From Acanthosepion lycidas (lineage: Eukaryota; Mollusca; Cephalopoda; Sepiida; Sepiidae): DNA of 64,000 bases. This document shows, piece by piece, positions 10,251 to 22,373 of this stretch. The DNA lies in contig OZ010600.1 of the NCBI GenBank assembly GCA_963932145.1, positions 51,907,157-51,971,156 on the forward strand, read 5' to 3'. Below the pieces are notes generated by a model. That model saw nothing but the letters and a program-made list of their open reading frames with translations, had not been told where the DNA came from and made no database searches. The number at the start of each line of letters is the position of its first letter. Positions within the stretch are counted from its first letter, which is position 1. The position numbers were made by a program, and so were the translations under genes.

Positions 10251-12159
10251 ACTGATCTCTCTACTACTAATAGGACAGTTCTATAGAGTTCTGGGAAGAT
10301 CAGGTGACCATCACACTTCCGTCTCTCTACCGGAAGATACAGTTGAACTTTATACTCTTTCTGATTGTTACTGACTAACCTGCGTTCGTTTGACTACTAA
10401 TCTCTCTGTTGTAAATACCTCTTTGAATATACCAGTATTTTTCCCTACGTATGTGTTTGTCCTTATTTCAATACATGCACGCGGAAACACTCAACATCTC
10501 AACAGTAGTTCTTAATAATACTTAAAAAAAAAAAAAAAAAAAAAAAGAACAAATTAGGGAAAAAAATTAAAATGGTAATAATCAAGAAAAGTGGATTGAC
10601 TAGAAAAAAAATATCTGAAGAATCTGTTGTAAATATAAAGAGAAAAGATGACAAATACTAAGAACTTTGCCATGAAAGCAACCAAACTTCATACCTTTTG
10701 AGTAGGTGAACATCACAAAGAGAAATGTGTAAGTTAGGTCAAGAAGTATATGACAATTTATTTCTCTATAGTAATTCTATCATAAAACATGGTAAGGGTG
10801 TGTTGAGGTTGGGGGGGGGACATCTAGTCGATTACTCTTCCAAGAACTGCAGGGTAATGGACAGAGATGGGAGGAAGCAAGACAACACTCTCTCAGAAAC
10901 CACAGTACGATGGACAGCATGTAACTTTAGGAACAAAATGCCCAAGGGAATAACTTCACAAAAGGCTGAGTCTTGCCAACTTCCCACTTCCATTGCTTTT
11001 ATTAGCATAAGACAGCTGAAAAAGGCCCAGATCTGGACAAGTTGCAGTGAGGCCTGTATCTAGACAGGCCACACTGCCAACAGGGAAAACCGAGGAATAA
11101 CTTGAATAACAGACATATCTGCATGCAACGCAGGACGTCTTTTTGCACCTGTACTAATGCATGTTTGCCACAAATTCTTAGTGATGAAATATAATTTTAT
11201 TTGTCTCTTAGTTTGTATGTTACACCCTGGCAATACCTCATAAATAATGGACTGTTTTGATCATGTTGAAAAAAAGACATATCAGAGATTCTACTTGGCT
11301 TCAGTGAGAAAAAAAAATGAAAAATGGTTGAAGAGTTTAACATCTCCTGTCAATACCTCATAAATAATGGACCATTCCATTTTGATCACATAGACAGAAA
11401 AGATATATCTGGGAGAAAATGAATGAATGAATGAAAGAACAGAAGAAGCAATAACACTTATGTTTAATGTCTGTTTTAGTGAAATGCAAAAAGGTTTCAA
11501 TTACAATTTTTTTCATTTGTGCCTCCTTAGTTTTTAAATTGTTATTGCAAATATTTTAGGCTCAGATATTTAAGGACGCAATAGAGGAATTTTTGCAGGT
11601 AATTTATTGTCATAGAACTTGCCATGAGCTTATTCTGTCATTAATTAAAATAGGAAAACTCTGAAATTTTCATGGTATTTATAGTAGATATATTGGCAGG
11701 GTTAGAGGTTGGGTCCTTCATGGAAATAGTCAACCAACAATTAAGTTGACAACTGCAACAGGTGGAGTAATGTTTTGGGATAGTATTTTAGGCAGTAAAA
11801 TTATGGATCCCTTCAAAATCCAAGATAATTCTCTGCATTTATTGTGACATTATTGTAAGTTCTGGACAAGATGGTCTTTGAGTAGTGTAGGTCAAAATAC
11901 AGAAACTTTAAGCTAGACAGTATGTTAATACAAAGTAATACAGCTTCATATTTTGTAAAGCTGATTATTGACCATCTTCCCAAAAATTAATTTCAATGTC
12001 ACCAAGTTAAAGGAATGACCCTCAGTCTCTCCAGTTAATCCAACAGAAAACCAGTTCATCATTAAGAGAGGTTTATGAGAATGGAAAAACAACATTTAAG
12101 TAAAGATCTCTGGAGGGGAAAAAAAAAAAAAAAAAAAAATACTGCTACAGTCAGTTATG

Positions 12160-12345
12160 TGCCATGTGAGATATGCACTTAGGCGATCTCGTGTCTTTCA
12201 ATACATGACTGACGAGGCAGATTTTTTCCCCGCAGTATGTTGCCATTTCTTTCTGTGGTAGACCAGTTGTCCTCCAAGGCTATAGAACCTGGTCTATTCT
12301 GCTAGTTACCCATAGAAACTAATGGGTGAAAGACTGATGAAGGTT
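12160..12345 (-). repeat. SINE body, inverted orientation
   Basis: Matches the 46,108 family in reverse: ATACATGACTGACGAGGCAG, GTAGACCAGTTGTCCTCCAAG, CTATAGAACCTGGTCTATTC, TACCCATAG. The same 3' segment (AGTCATGTATTGAAAGATA) is at 27,515-27,545 in the forward direction. Confidence 0.65.
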
Positions 12346-12835
12346 ATTAAATATCTAAAAGCCCATATTAACATGTAGAATGAAATAATTTATTCAGATA
12401 TATAGGATATTGGATATTGTGTTTTATCTCAGTGATCTATAGCTTCTGAATTTTCTTAATGATGAATAAAGCTTTAATGCACTTTGTTTACGTAATAAAA
12501 CCTTACACGTCCAAATGCTTATCAAGATTTTGTAATAATGATTGATATTATAAGCTGAAATTAAATTTACACAAAATGCATGTTTGGCTCTTGTTGGAGG
12601 CACAATTTTTCTTTAGTAGGACTTCCCAATTTAGGCCACTAGTTATTAATTTCAATGTTTTAATAAAATCAAAAACAATGATAGCAACTCCATGCGATGT
12701 ACCCACTAAAATAATGTTTATACTAAATAAGGAATAATGTCAGATAAAAAATTCCTTTAAAAATTTACGTTTCTGGTATGAAACTGAAGTTAGCAGATAT
12801 AGATTCATAGAAGTCACAATGAGAAATGTGTTTTC

Positions 12836-13115
12836 TTTAAATAGGTAATTTGAACCTTGCTCTATCAAGGTGGTCTCCATGGCCAAGCTGGCAGCAGCAC
12901 ACTTTTGGCTGAAAAAGTGGTTTCCCTGATGGAAAAAAAAGGATGCAGGTTCAATTCCTGTCAGAGACACAATTTTTCTTTAGTTGGATTTCTTAGTTTA
13001 TACCAGTTATTATTAATTTCACTGTTTAACGGTGAAATTGATAACTTATAAAATTAATAACTTTATTAATAAAATAAAACGGGGATAGCAACTCAAACAT
13101 GTGTACCCACTAAAG
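12836..13115 (+). repeat. tRNA-derived SINE, second family
   Basis: The A-box TGGCCAAGCTGG and B-box GGTTCAATTCC are placed as in a tRNA and are followed by a tail with CAATTTTTCTTTAGT and GTGTACCCACTAA. A full second copy lies at 32,160-32,420. A tail-only copy lies at about 12,590-12,720. Extra sequence between the boxes rules out a normal tRNA. Confidence 0.75.
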
Positions 13116-14260
13116 GAAGAAACCACATATTGCTCACATAAATATATTCTGAAAATTTTATCAATATCATTTAGTTAATAACAATTTTATTGTGAAAACA
13201 TTGGTTTCCGTAATAAAATCTGGCATAGTGTATGGAGAGCAAAATTGAATTACCATAAAAAAAATTAATTTATTTATTTGTTAATACCTGCATGCGCATT
13301 TTATTTTACTTTTGTTATGTATGTAATCATTTTTTTCTTTAGTTGCATAAATGTTACTACATGGAGAAGGTTGTAATGAATAGTTCTCTGTGTAGAATGG
13401 ACACCAGTTGTTTTCTGTGAATGTATTTGTATCTGATACTGTAACCATTTCTGAAATACTTGAAGCATAACTACTGTTCTTTACTGTATGACATGACAGC
13501 TTCCATTTGACTAACCAAATTAAGTATTCTCTTTTGACATCACTTAACTGCCAACCATTTATATGCCTTGGCTCCGAGTTGAACACAAGTAGTATCAGAG
13601 GAGTAGTAGTTATAGTTTTCATTCAGTTTTCCACATTTTTTATAATGCAAAATAAGTAATCATTTCAGTGGTTTATATTTACTTGCCATTGATTTGAATA
13701 TTCATTTTTAGAAAAATCAAAATGAAAATTTTTACATCAAGATATGAGTCCATAATTTTTACCAGTTTTTGTACATTTTATTTGTAAAAAGGCCTGTGTA
13801 GAATAATTATTATCAACACAGTAAATAGAATCTGCCAATAAGGATTGAATTTTGGATACACTTTGCGCTAATGTCTATTTTGTCAAAATGTCTTATAGGC
13901 ATGTAATGGTTCATTGAGAAAACAATAGGTGAGCAAACCATTCTCTCATAACTACACTACCTTTTCAGCTAGTAACAACAAAAAGCTGTTACCTCTGTAG
14001 TCAGCCTTGACAAAGGTCCAGTCACATTATGTGTTACATATGTGTATTCATACACACATATGCGCCTATAACTCTATTGCTTAATGATACAAAAAAAAGT
14101 TTATGCAACAAATATTTATTTTTCAACATAATCTCTGTTCTTGTCAATGCACTTAATTCAGTAATGAATATTAATCACATAGATAAAATATTATACAGTG
14201 AAAATTATAAATAAAACTTTCACTATGCTATAGACTTATTATCTATACATATATACATAT

Positions 14261-15475
14261 ATGATAAAGAACAAATAGAAGATGTTTATCAATCTAACAT
14301 GTTTCACTTTTATTAAAGCTTCATCAGAGAGTGAAATGTGGATAAAAAGAAGAAAGAAATTCTGGTATTTTTGTTATGTTGTTTGATTTTCATTGGTCAA
14401 TCAGATTTCATATGCATTTGACTCTTTAAACAAGTGTTAGTATAATTTGTGGCATTCCAAATTCAAGGAGAGACGGTAGGATTTTGAATTTTGTGTTGTT
14501 GTTAGAAGTGCTGTTGGTGGTGTCTAGTTTTTTAGATTTGTGAATTTTTGCAAGCTCGTTTTCTAGCATTGAGGATGAAATCAACAACACAAAATTTATA
14601 ATCCCACCATCTAACACACTTTTTACTAAACTTGAAAATAAATTTGTTATCCCTAATACTAGGATCTTTACCACCACATCCAAGATAATCAGGGATATAA
14701 TTAGGAAGAAAAATAAATTTAACACCAATTCAAATGCAAGTACTTACCAAATAAATTGTTTACAATGTAAAATAGTTTATATTGGGGAGACATCACGTAT
14801 TCTAAAAGCCTGAATCTACAAACACAAAAGACATTTACGTTTAGACAATCATTCCAACTCTTTTGTAATACACATAACATATGGCCATAACTTTGATTTT
14901 ACTAATGCCGCCCAAATTAAAAAAAGAACATAATTCTTTACAGAGAAAGTATTTTAGGATTTTCTGATAACAATATTACCAATTATAAATACACATCAAA
15001 AACATATTACATTACCAACTTTTATTGATTTCATTCTTTAAAAAAATCTAATGGGTGTTTATCTAAAACAAATAGGAGGTATTTAAAAACATTCCCAAAT
15101 CAACATGTGAAAAACCAACAAACGTAATATATACTATATATACACACTTATGAATACATGTTATTATTTGATTCCCATATAGATAAACTAGAATTTTTAT
15201 ACACTTGCATGTATATTGCAATATTTACTGTTTTTCAGGTAGGTTTGGAATCTGGTAATGCGATCTTTCCTTGTATTCAGGACACAACAAATTATACTAA
15301 CATTGGTTTAAAGAGTTGAATGTATGTGAAATATGATTGACCAATGAAAATCAAATAATACAAAAATAAAAATCCCAGAATTTCTTTCTTTAACTCTATA
15401 TCTCACTCTCTAATGAAATGTTAATAAAAGTGAAACATTTTAGTGATAAATGTTTACTACTTGTTCTTTAACTTC
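14261..15475 (+). mobile_element. Penelope-like element remnant with long terminal inverted repeats
   Basis: The middle encodes a GIY-YIG endonuclease: YQINCLQCKIVYIGETSR at about 14,741-14,800, followed by KHKRHLRLDNHSNSFVIH. In the conserved arginine codon after the motif CGA appears as TGA, so the domain is dead. The two ends (14,261-14,465 and 15,270-15,475) are about 200-base inverted copies, with TGTTTCACTTTTATTAA and TTTCATTGGTCAATCA-type blocks mirrored. GIY-YIG plus terminal repeats is the hallmark of Penelope-like elements. Most of the RT is missing. A palindromic remnant of the same end lies at about 49,595-49,680. Confidence 0.75.
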
Positions 15476-15513
15476 TGCCAGATTTCAATCCATATTTGAT
15501 CTCAACTCATGTA

Positions 15514-15522
<9 letters not shown>

Positions 15523-15555
<33 letters not shown>
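15523..15555. repeat. (TA)n microsatellite
   Basis: TG-TA compound repeat immediately 3' of the Penelope-like element. Confidence 0.95.
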
Positions 15556-15556
<1 letters not shown>

Positions 15557-15644
15557 CCTGCAAAGTATAACATACTTACCCACAAAGTACGGTTTTTCTC
15601 TTGATACCACCCTTGTTATATATTCTGTCAGCAATTTTTGTTTT

Positions 15645-16047
15645 CAAAAGCTATTTTTAGAATTTTAATAACAACCCAAATACATGAAACTGGATTTATA
15701 CATTTTTTTTTTCGTGAGAACCGACAGTAAAAATGTTAAACACTATTTATTTATTTATTAGATTGTTTATTTAAAATAATAAATTTATATTTATGGGAAC
15801 CAAATACAATGCTGAATTTATTGTTTACACTATTATAACATAATAAAAAAGAAAACAATTTTTTTTCATAAATTTATACAAGTAATCACCAAAAACCCCC
15901 AGTTAAACACTATTATTTACAATAGTTAAATACTATTATTTACAATAATAGTGTTTAATACTTTTTCTATCAGTTCTTAAGAAAAAACATAAATCCAATT
16001 TTATATGTTTGGCTTTTATTAATATTTTAAAAATAGCGTTTTAAAAC
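15645..16047. repeat. Palindromic DNA element (MITE-like), about 400 bp
   Basis: The left end CAAAAGCTATTTTTAGAATT...GGATTTATAC is mirrored at 15,975-16,047. The centre has AATAGTTAAATACTATT-type palindromes. A single-arm copy is at 44,216-44,335. No coding capacity. Confidence 0.6.
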
Positions 16048-16141
16048 AAAAAATTTCCTGACAGTATATACAGTAATAGTGTTGTTAAGAGAAAAAAAAA
16101 CATTTTTTTTTCTCAGATACACATGTTAAACTTTTCATACA

Positions 16142-16144
16142 TAC

Positions 16145-16193
<49 letters not shown>
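16142..16193. repeat. (TA)n(TG)n compound microsatellite
   Basis: About 11 TA units and then about 15 TG units. Confidence 0.97.
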
Positions 16194-16198
<5 letters not shown>

Positions 16199-16997
16199 GT
16201 TCTTATCTACAGGTGTGACTGATGAAATTTGCAGTTATGTACACTATTCATTTGGAATCTCTATATCATTTTGATGCTTTTCCCAGGACAATTGTTTATG
16301 TTTGAGTGGCTCCTCTCTGAGGACAACTTGTGCAAAAGTTGAGGTTAGTAATGAAGAATTGAGAAGAAATAGAGGAAAAAAAGTAATGGAAAATTCAGAG
16401 TAAAAAAGAAAGACACATTGGATCCAGGCATTGAACCCGTTTCATCATTTAACACAATACATAACCCATATATCCCCTGCATTTTCTCCCCACATGTATA
16501 TTTGTGTATTTATCATCTGATTATAACTTTGTATTGGATTAAATACAATTTTGTTTTTCTCAATTTTTAACACAATTTTATTATATGAACCAGACTTTTG
16601 TCTAGTAACTTCAACATGTCAGAAGCTGACCTGAACACAGTAGTCATCAATGGGGTAATATTTATAATTTAATCATTATCATCAGGCAAAAACTAATTTC
16701 TGCACGCTTCCATTCACATTTGATTCTGGGATTTTGGATAGAAAACTTCAAATTTTGTGGGATAACTTTTTTTGCTCTCTCTCTATTTTTTTTTTTTTTT
16801 TTTTTTTTTGTTTGTTTGTTTGTTTAAATATTAATAAAAAAAAATTCAAAATGGTGGTAAAGTCCCATTCCAGTGAAAATGTCACATTGTAATTAAATGC
16901 AACCCTGTAAATAATCCGAAAGTGTGCAACAATCAATTATAAAAATACGCTTACTATGTTATCGTAGTAGTAGTATTTTTTTTTTTTTTTTTAAAGT

Positions 16998-17110
16998 ATC
17001 ATATCCCTTCAGGACATAAGCAATTGTGACTCTCCAGATTACATGATTATATATGAATTGCCATACATTCTTGGGGAAAATAGTGGAGGAGTTTCCCATT
17101 GCCGTCTTGA
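16998..17110 (-). pseudogene. LINE-2-type C-terminal fragment, inverted to its neighbour
   Basis: CCCTTCAGGACATAAGCAAT matches the reverse strand of the LINE 3' end also seen at 10,155 and 60,455. It faces the + strand copy that starts at 17,205. Confidence 0.5.
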
Positions 17111-17204
17111 CTAAGTAGGTTAATTTAAACAATTTTATCTTATTTTATTTTATTTTTTTCTTATAAAAAAAATAAATACTACTTACATCTAACTCTAAGA
17201 ATTT

Positions 17205-17640
17205 TAAATAGTATTGAACTGCTGCGTAATATTAGTCCTCCTGTATGGCAGGGAATGCTGGACAATCTCTACAGATGAAGAGACTTGAAGCAACAGAAAT
17301 ATGATTTTACAGAAGAATGCTGAGCATACCATGGAATGAGTATGTGACCAATGACAAAGTTTATAGAAAATGGAAACAAAAAGGACATTTATACTTAACA
17401 TCAGAGAGTTTAGTATGTAATGAGGAAAGAGAGCTTGGAAAATTTGACACTCACAGAATATATTGAAGGCAAAAAGGACAGAGGAAAGCAGTGCATAACT
17501 TGTCTAACAAGTTTGTGTAAATGTATGGCAGAACAGTGATAAGATAAAATTTTCTAAGAGATACAACAGAAAGGAAATTGTGAGGAGAGCCATGATCACC
17601 AATGTCCTGTAGGGTCACAGGACATTGATTGTACCTGGGC
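17205..17640 (+). pseudogene. LINE endonuclease/RT C-terminal remnant
   Basis: Across frameshifts the sequence reads VLLYGRECWTIS, then an ATEIWFYRRMLSIPWNEYVT-like block, ENLTLTEYIEGKKDRGKQ, CITCLTSLCKCMAEQ and RRAMITNVL. This is the C-terminal region common to endonuclease/RT LINEs in invertebrates. Several stops make it inactive. Confidence 0.75.
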
Positions 17641-17869
17641 ATTTGAACTTAAAAATTAAATCAGGATAAATCTTTGTCTGATGAAGGGAATAGAAGTCCC
17701 GAAACATGTACCAACGTTTATTAAAAAGTATACCATTAATTGTTTCTTTTTTTTTTTTTAGTTAGTTCCAAATCCAAATCAAGATCCATCTTACTCCTTT
17801 TGAAGGAACACCTTCCTGACTATGTCTTCAGCAGTGTAGCCATACTCATTACACTTGGCCAATTGATAG

Positions 17870-18115
17870 TTTGTGAGGCTATTTAACCTAGATTTGGAGG
17901 TTTTGAATTCTGAATTATACTTCTCCTAAACTGGCTACCACCCAAGGTTATAGGACCCAGTCTGTCCTGCTATTTTACCCATAGTTGCGGGAAGAGATGA
18001 TTTCATGCCTTTCCCAAGGGTATTTGCACCTAAGTGAATGTAATAAACTTGACTGGTATTCAAACTCCATTGTCTGATTCTTTAATCCAAGCTGATCATT
18101 TAATCCACTGTGCAG
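17870..18115 (-). repeat. SINE body, inverted orientation
   Basis: Reverse copy of the 46,108 family: CTGGCTACCACCCAAGGTTA, GACCCAGTCTGTCCTGCTAT, CCTTTCCCAAGGGTATTTGC, AATAAACTTGACTGGTATTC. Confidence 0.7.
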
Positions 18116-18328
18116 CTTGTTATTTAATACAATAAAATTTATCTAAAGTATTCTGTCTTTGGATAATTTGGAATTGAATCATTCACCAATGACCTGCTTT
18201 GTGGCTGAAATAATTATATATTTTCTTCCAATGTCAGTATGTGAGTCTGTGTTATTTCTTTTTATAATTAGGCAGGCTCTCTTCTCTTGAAAGAGTAGTA
18301 TAACATAATACTCCCCCTTATCTAGCTA

Positions 18329-18333
<5 letters not shown>

Positions 18334-18375
<42 letters not shown>
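18334..18375. repeat. (TA)n(TG)n microsatellite
   Basis: Alternating TA then TG. Another pure (TA)n tract follows at 18,560-18,605. Confidence 0.95.
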
Positions 18376-18555
18376 TATATATCACTACAAAAATAGCCAT
18401 TTTGTTTCAACACCTCTGGTGTCTTATCAAATGTCTTATCAAGGTCACTTGATAAGACAATGTTATAATTTTTGAATAAATATTATTTGGTCTACTTTAT
18501 ATTGAGCACTTTTTAAAAAAAAAAAAGTAGTGATTTTGGTTATCGGAATGTTATT

Positions 18556-18612
<57 letters not shown>

Positions 18613-18640
18613 CGTACATGGCTTTTCCTTTTTTTATTCT

Positions 18641-19408
18641 TAAGGCTTCCATTATTTTTAATCATTTTTACATGTGGATGAGGTTATTATGATTGTATTT
18701 TCTACTAGTATGTTTCGGATGGAGTCTGGTAAGTTTGTCTGTGTTTAAATGGGTTTTAATAGAGCTGTGGTCAGAGTGTTGTAATGTAAGGTGTCTGGAT
18801 AGGCATATAGTATTGTGACCGATGTAATTATTTATGACTTCACTTTGATCAGGAACAAGAGGCATTTGAACTCCTAAATAATGTTTGTTCGTTGTAATTT
18901 TGATTTTGCTAGTGTGTTGTTATTTTTGAGGATAAGGTCAACTGTTTTAAAAATTTTGTAGTAGATAATTTGAGTTTTTTTGTTTGGGTCACTTCGGGTG
19001 GTGTATTTCTTTATGGCATTTCTATGTGAAGATTCATCTTGTTTGTAGTTGATGTGCTTTTGATTTTTGTAGAAAATATTTATGCTATTTTTGACTGTGT
19101 GTTCACTATCATTGTTATTTACTTTAGGAAAAATAGTCTAATTTGGTTGTCAATAAGGTGGTTAGGGAAGCCATTGTTAACTAGTGTCTGTTTTACAATA
19201 TTGGGTTCTTTAAGGAAGTGTAGTTGAGAGGATAAATTCTGATGTGCTCTTTTTAGAAAGATTTTTATCACTGCTATTTTGTATCTGAGTGGACATTCAC
19301 TCTTAAAGTTAAGGTGGCAAGAGTTTCTGCTAGTGGGTCTTTTATATAATGAGGTGGTGAAAGTGTTATTACTTTATTCTATAAGAACATCTAAGAATGG
19401 GAGTTTAT
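18641..19408 (-). pseudogene. Penelope-like element RT C-terminus and GIY-YIG region remnant
   Basis: On the - strand, starting at about 19,408, it reads LPFLDVLI (end of the RT palm), KSECPLRYKIAVIK, HFLKEPNIVKQTLVNNGFPN (thumb), then further down VPDQSEVINNYIGHNTICLS, RHLTLQHSDHSSIKTHL and KNNGSLKNKK at 18,650. The order is that of a Penelope-like protein from RT to C-terminal domain, broken by several stops. The upstream RT core is missing. Confidence 0.75.
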
Positions 19409-19462
19409 TTTTTTTTTTTTTTATTTTTTTTTTTATTTTTGACTAAGTTTGCAGGCAAAAAA

Positions 19463-19700
19463 GATTAAAAATAATGGAAGCCTTAATAATAAAAAAGAAA
19501 AAGCAACATTCAGTAATATTAACTACAAACACAGCCACAATGTGCTGTGTTCAGAAAATAAAACTCTAGAAACATACACACAACCTATACACCCAATTAA
19601 AAAGAAAAAGTAAAATCATCCTTGATAATGGCTAAAAGCATAGCTGAAAGTGCTCAGATTTACAGAAAAGAACACTTGAAAGCACACAAGAAAAATTAAA
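19463..19700 (+). pseudogene. Penelope-like element C-terminal tail, opposite orientation
   Basis: GATTAAAAATAATGGAAGCC at 19,463 onward repeats the C-terminal segment seen in reverse at 18,641-18,670. The two copies therefore face opposite ways across a poly(T) junction at 19,408-19,440. Confidence 0.55.
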
Positions 19701-19791
19701 TAATAAGCTTAATTGCATTACCTTGTCTGTCATCTTTAATGAAATATATATAAATGAAGGTTGCTGCCTAAATACACGATTATCTCTCTCT

Positions 19792-19794
<3 letters not shown>

Positions 19795-19841
<47 letters not shown>

Positions 19842-20001
19842 AAGAGGTTATAGTAATCCCAACAAGAGAAAAATGAAGAAAAAAGAAGAGAGAAACGTAA
19901 TGTGGATTTAAAAAAAAACTTTTTTAAAATCCACATTACAACCAAAAACGTTTGCGGCTTCTCTTTTCTTTCATTCACACACACACATGTATATATATAT
20001 A

Positions 20002-20051
<50 letters not shown>
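19795..20051. repeat. Two (TA)n tracts flanking a palindromic repeat
   Basis: (TA)n at 19,795-19,838 and 19,990-20,051. Between them AATGTGGATTT-A9-C-T6-AAAATCCACATT (19,896-19,937) forms a hairpin. The flanks match the repeat at 727-829. Confidence 0.9.
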
Positions 20052-20053
<2 letters not shown>

Positions 20054-21035
20054 GAGAGAGAGAGAATGTATGCTCTCTGCTCTAATCTTCCTTAGCATAG
20101 ACTTGAACATTTACCAGAGAAACTTAAAAATCAAAATTGCCAATATGCTCTTGGATTTCTGCAATGTTGCAAAATGTTTCATCATCTTTTCAGATTTTGG
20201 TTTCGAGAAATACAGGCATATTTTGAAAATTACATTCAACAATTCATCAAATGTATTATTTCCTATTATGTGTTGCTGAATACTTGGGCAAAAATGTTTC
20301 TGATCTCTTCGAAATTAATACTGAACTTGAAAAAATAAACAAAACAGTTTGGCCAGAATTTAAAATAGACAAACATTAACTAGATTTATGCCAAAGTTTA
20401 GAAATTTAGGTTGGCAAAAGCATTTATATAAATAACTGGTTTTCAGACCTCTATTGTATTTTATCCAATTTTCAACATTTTCACTGGAATTTATGGACTT
20501 TTATTAATTCTCTTTAAACTAATTATATATTATTTATTTATTTATTTTTTTTTTTTAACACATTTGGGTATTCATACAGCACTAAAATTATGCTTTGTTT
20601 TTATAAAATTAATCATAAAATAATTAACATTTTTTAGGAATAAAAAGTGGGCAAATAAATTTGTCTTTAGAGTTGAGATTAATTTGCTATTTTTTCTTTT
20701 TTTTTTTTTTTAATTTTATTACTTTAATTTAGAAATTTCCTTTTTTTTAATTTTTTTTTAAGTAGGTGTTCTTCCATGATTTACTCTGACTATATTTGTA
20801 GTTTTCATCATTGAATTCATTGGGTTGCTTGGCCTTCATAGTATTATCTAAAATTAAAAAAATAAGCATTTATTATATCATGAATTATATCATGAATTAT
20901 TATCTTGTGTTGTTTTTATCACAGTTTTTTTACTTGTTTTCTATTTTTATTTTATTAATTTATTTTCTTTTTTCAGGTGTCTGTTGCACTAGGTAATCTT
21001 TCAGTGTCATCTAATATGCTATATTAATAAAAACA

Positions 21036-21041
21036 ACAAAG

Positions 21042-21075
<34 letters not shown>
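21036..21075. repeat. (TA)n microsatellite
   Basis: Alternating TA. It is followed by a GTGTACCCACTAAGAAT tail of the 12,836 SINE family. Confidence 0.95.
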
Positions 21076-21076
<1 letters not shown>

Positions 21077-21235
21077 CTTCTCAGTTTGGGCCAGTTGATA
21101 TTTTAAATTGTGTACCCACTAAGAATAATGCTTTTTAGTAATAAGAAAAACATGATGTACTATTATGACAACATACCTAATAAGGTGTTTGTTCTCAATA
21201 TATCTTCAAAAATAGTTCTTACGTGAACAAGCACA

Positions 21236-21480
21236 GGCTTACAGCCACATCATATTGAAACTGTTTCCTGTATGATCAGGTCAGGACTTAGATGAGTGAC
21301 CACTTGGGAATAACAGATGCTGTAAGCCTGGATGTGTAGTTGATATGATAATGGCTTGGAATTGTTAATTAGAGAGCCCAGTTCCAATTCCCATTAGGTT
21401 CATTATATTCACTTGCACACAAATACCCTTAGGAATGATGTAAAACTACCTCTCCTCCTCACAGTGATGGGTTAATTAGT
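21236..21480 (+). repeat. 5S-headed SINE, near full length
   Basis: The 5S-like head is at 21,236-21,328 (GGCTTACAGCCACATCATAT...GGACTTAGATGAGTGACCAC...TGCTGTAAGCC), with the middle of 5S deleted. The tail TGATAATGGCTTGGAATTGT, CAGTTCCAATTCCC, TTCACTTGCACACAAATACC links the 5S head to the body found alone at 46,108 and 63,165. Confidence 0.75.
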
Positions 21481-21659
21481 AAGACTTGTATCGTTAAAAC
21501 AATTATCTCCTGAAAAAATTTCTTGCAATCAAAAATATTTTCTGGTTTTAAACAATCTGTAAAGTGGTGATAAACTGTAGAAAATGAATCAATGAACAAG
21601 CACACATTTTGTAACACTGTTAACACTCTTAGATCTGGTGTCAAGATGCTAACTATGTT

Positions 21660-22250
21660 TATTTTAACTGTTGTGAGTTATCTGGTATAGATTCCATAAA
21701 GCAAACTTGTTGGTCTGCCACATTCCATAAGCAGCCAATGGCTTTGAGATCTGGAGAGTTTGGTAGTTAGGGCAGCATAATAAAGTCTTCATATTCCTGG
21801 AACCAATCCTTTATATCTAGTGCAGTGTGCTAAGGCATATTACCCTGCTGAAAGCTGGCAATGCCATCATAGAAAACTATTGTCATGAAGGGTGCTTAAT
21901 GATGTTGAGGTAGGTGGCAAACAACAAAATAAAGTCCACATGAATGATAGGACCCAGTGTTTTCGAGTAAAACATTGTTGAAAATAAATTGTTTTTATAT
22001 AGTGCAGCTTGGTAGCATTGTTTCCCTAGGATAACAGTGTACATGTATTTTGCCATTCAGGAGACGGTGAGACTCATTAGGTAAGGCAACCTTTTCTCAT
22101 TGGCACAATGTCTAGTTTTTCCCATTGCTTGACCTCTGAAGATACTTTTGACAATGGAGATTAGTTACCATGGTTGACATAATCTTAAGCTTACAATAAT
22201 TAGGCCGTCATTAAAGTCATTCAGATCTTTCTGCTTGATCATAACTGCAC
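21660..22250 (-). pseudogene. Tc1-like transposase remnant
   Basis: The - strand reads, across frames, DGIASFQQGNMP (catalytic D region as in Tc1 LQQDNAP), HTALDIKDWFQEYEDFIMLP and LPNSPDLKAIGCLWNV. These are the diagnostic second half of Tc1-type transposases, up to the PNSPDLNPIE region, where the E is replaced. Upstream catalytic parts are too degraded to place. The copy is dead. Confidence 0.75.
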
Positions 22251-22314
22251 ATTCAACATACCAAAATAAAGTAATTTAAGGCTGACTAACATGTTAGATT
22301 CACACACACACATG

Positions 22315-22316
<2 letters not shown>

Positions 22317-22368
<52 letters not shown>
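22317..22368. repeat. (CA)n(TA)n microsatellite next to a mariner end
   Basis: The TA tract ends at the right terminus of the mariner remnant, consistent with TA-targeted insertion. Confidence 0.95.

Positions 22369-22373
<5 letters not shown>

Noticed and set aside
10725..11063. 112-codon + frame
   Set aside because: No recognisable domain, no splice context, and an interrupting G-run; the sequence is GC-richer than its flanks and is more likely a decayed mobile element.
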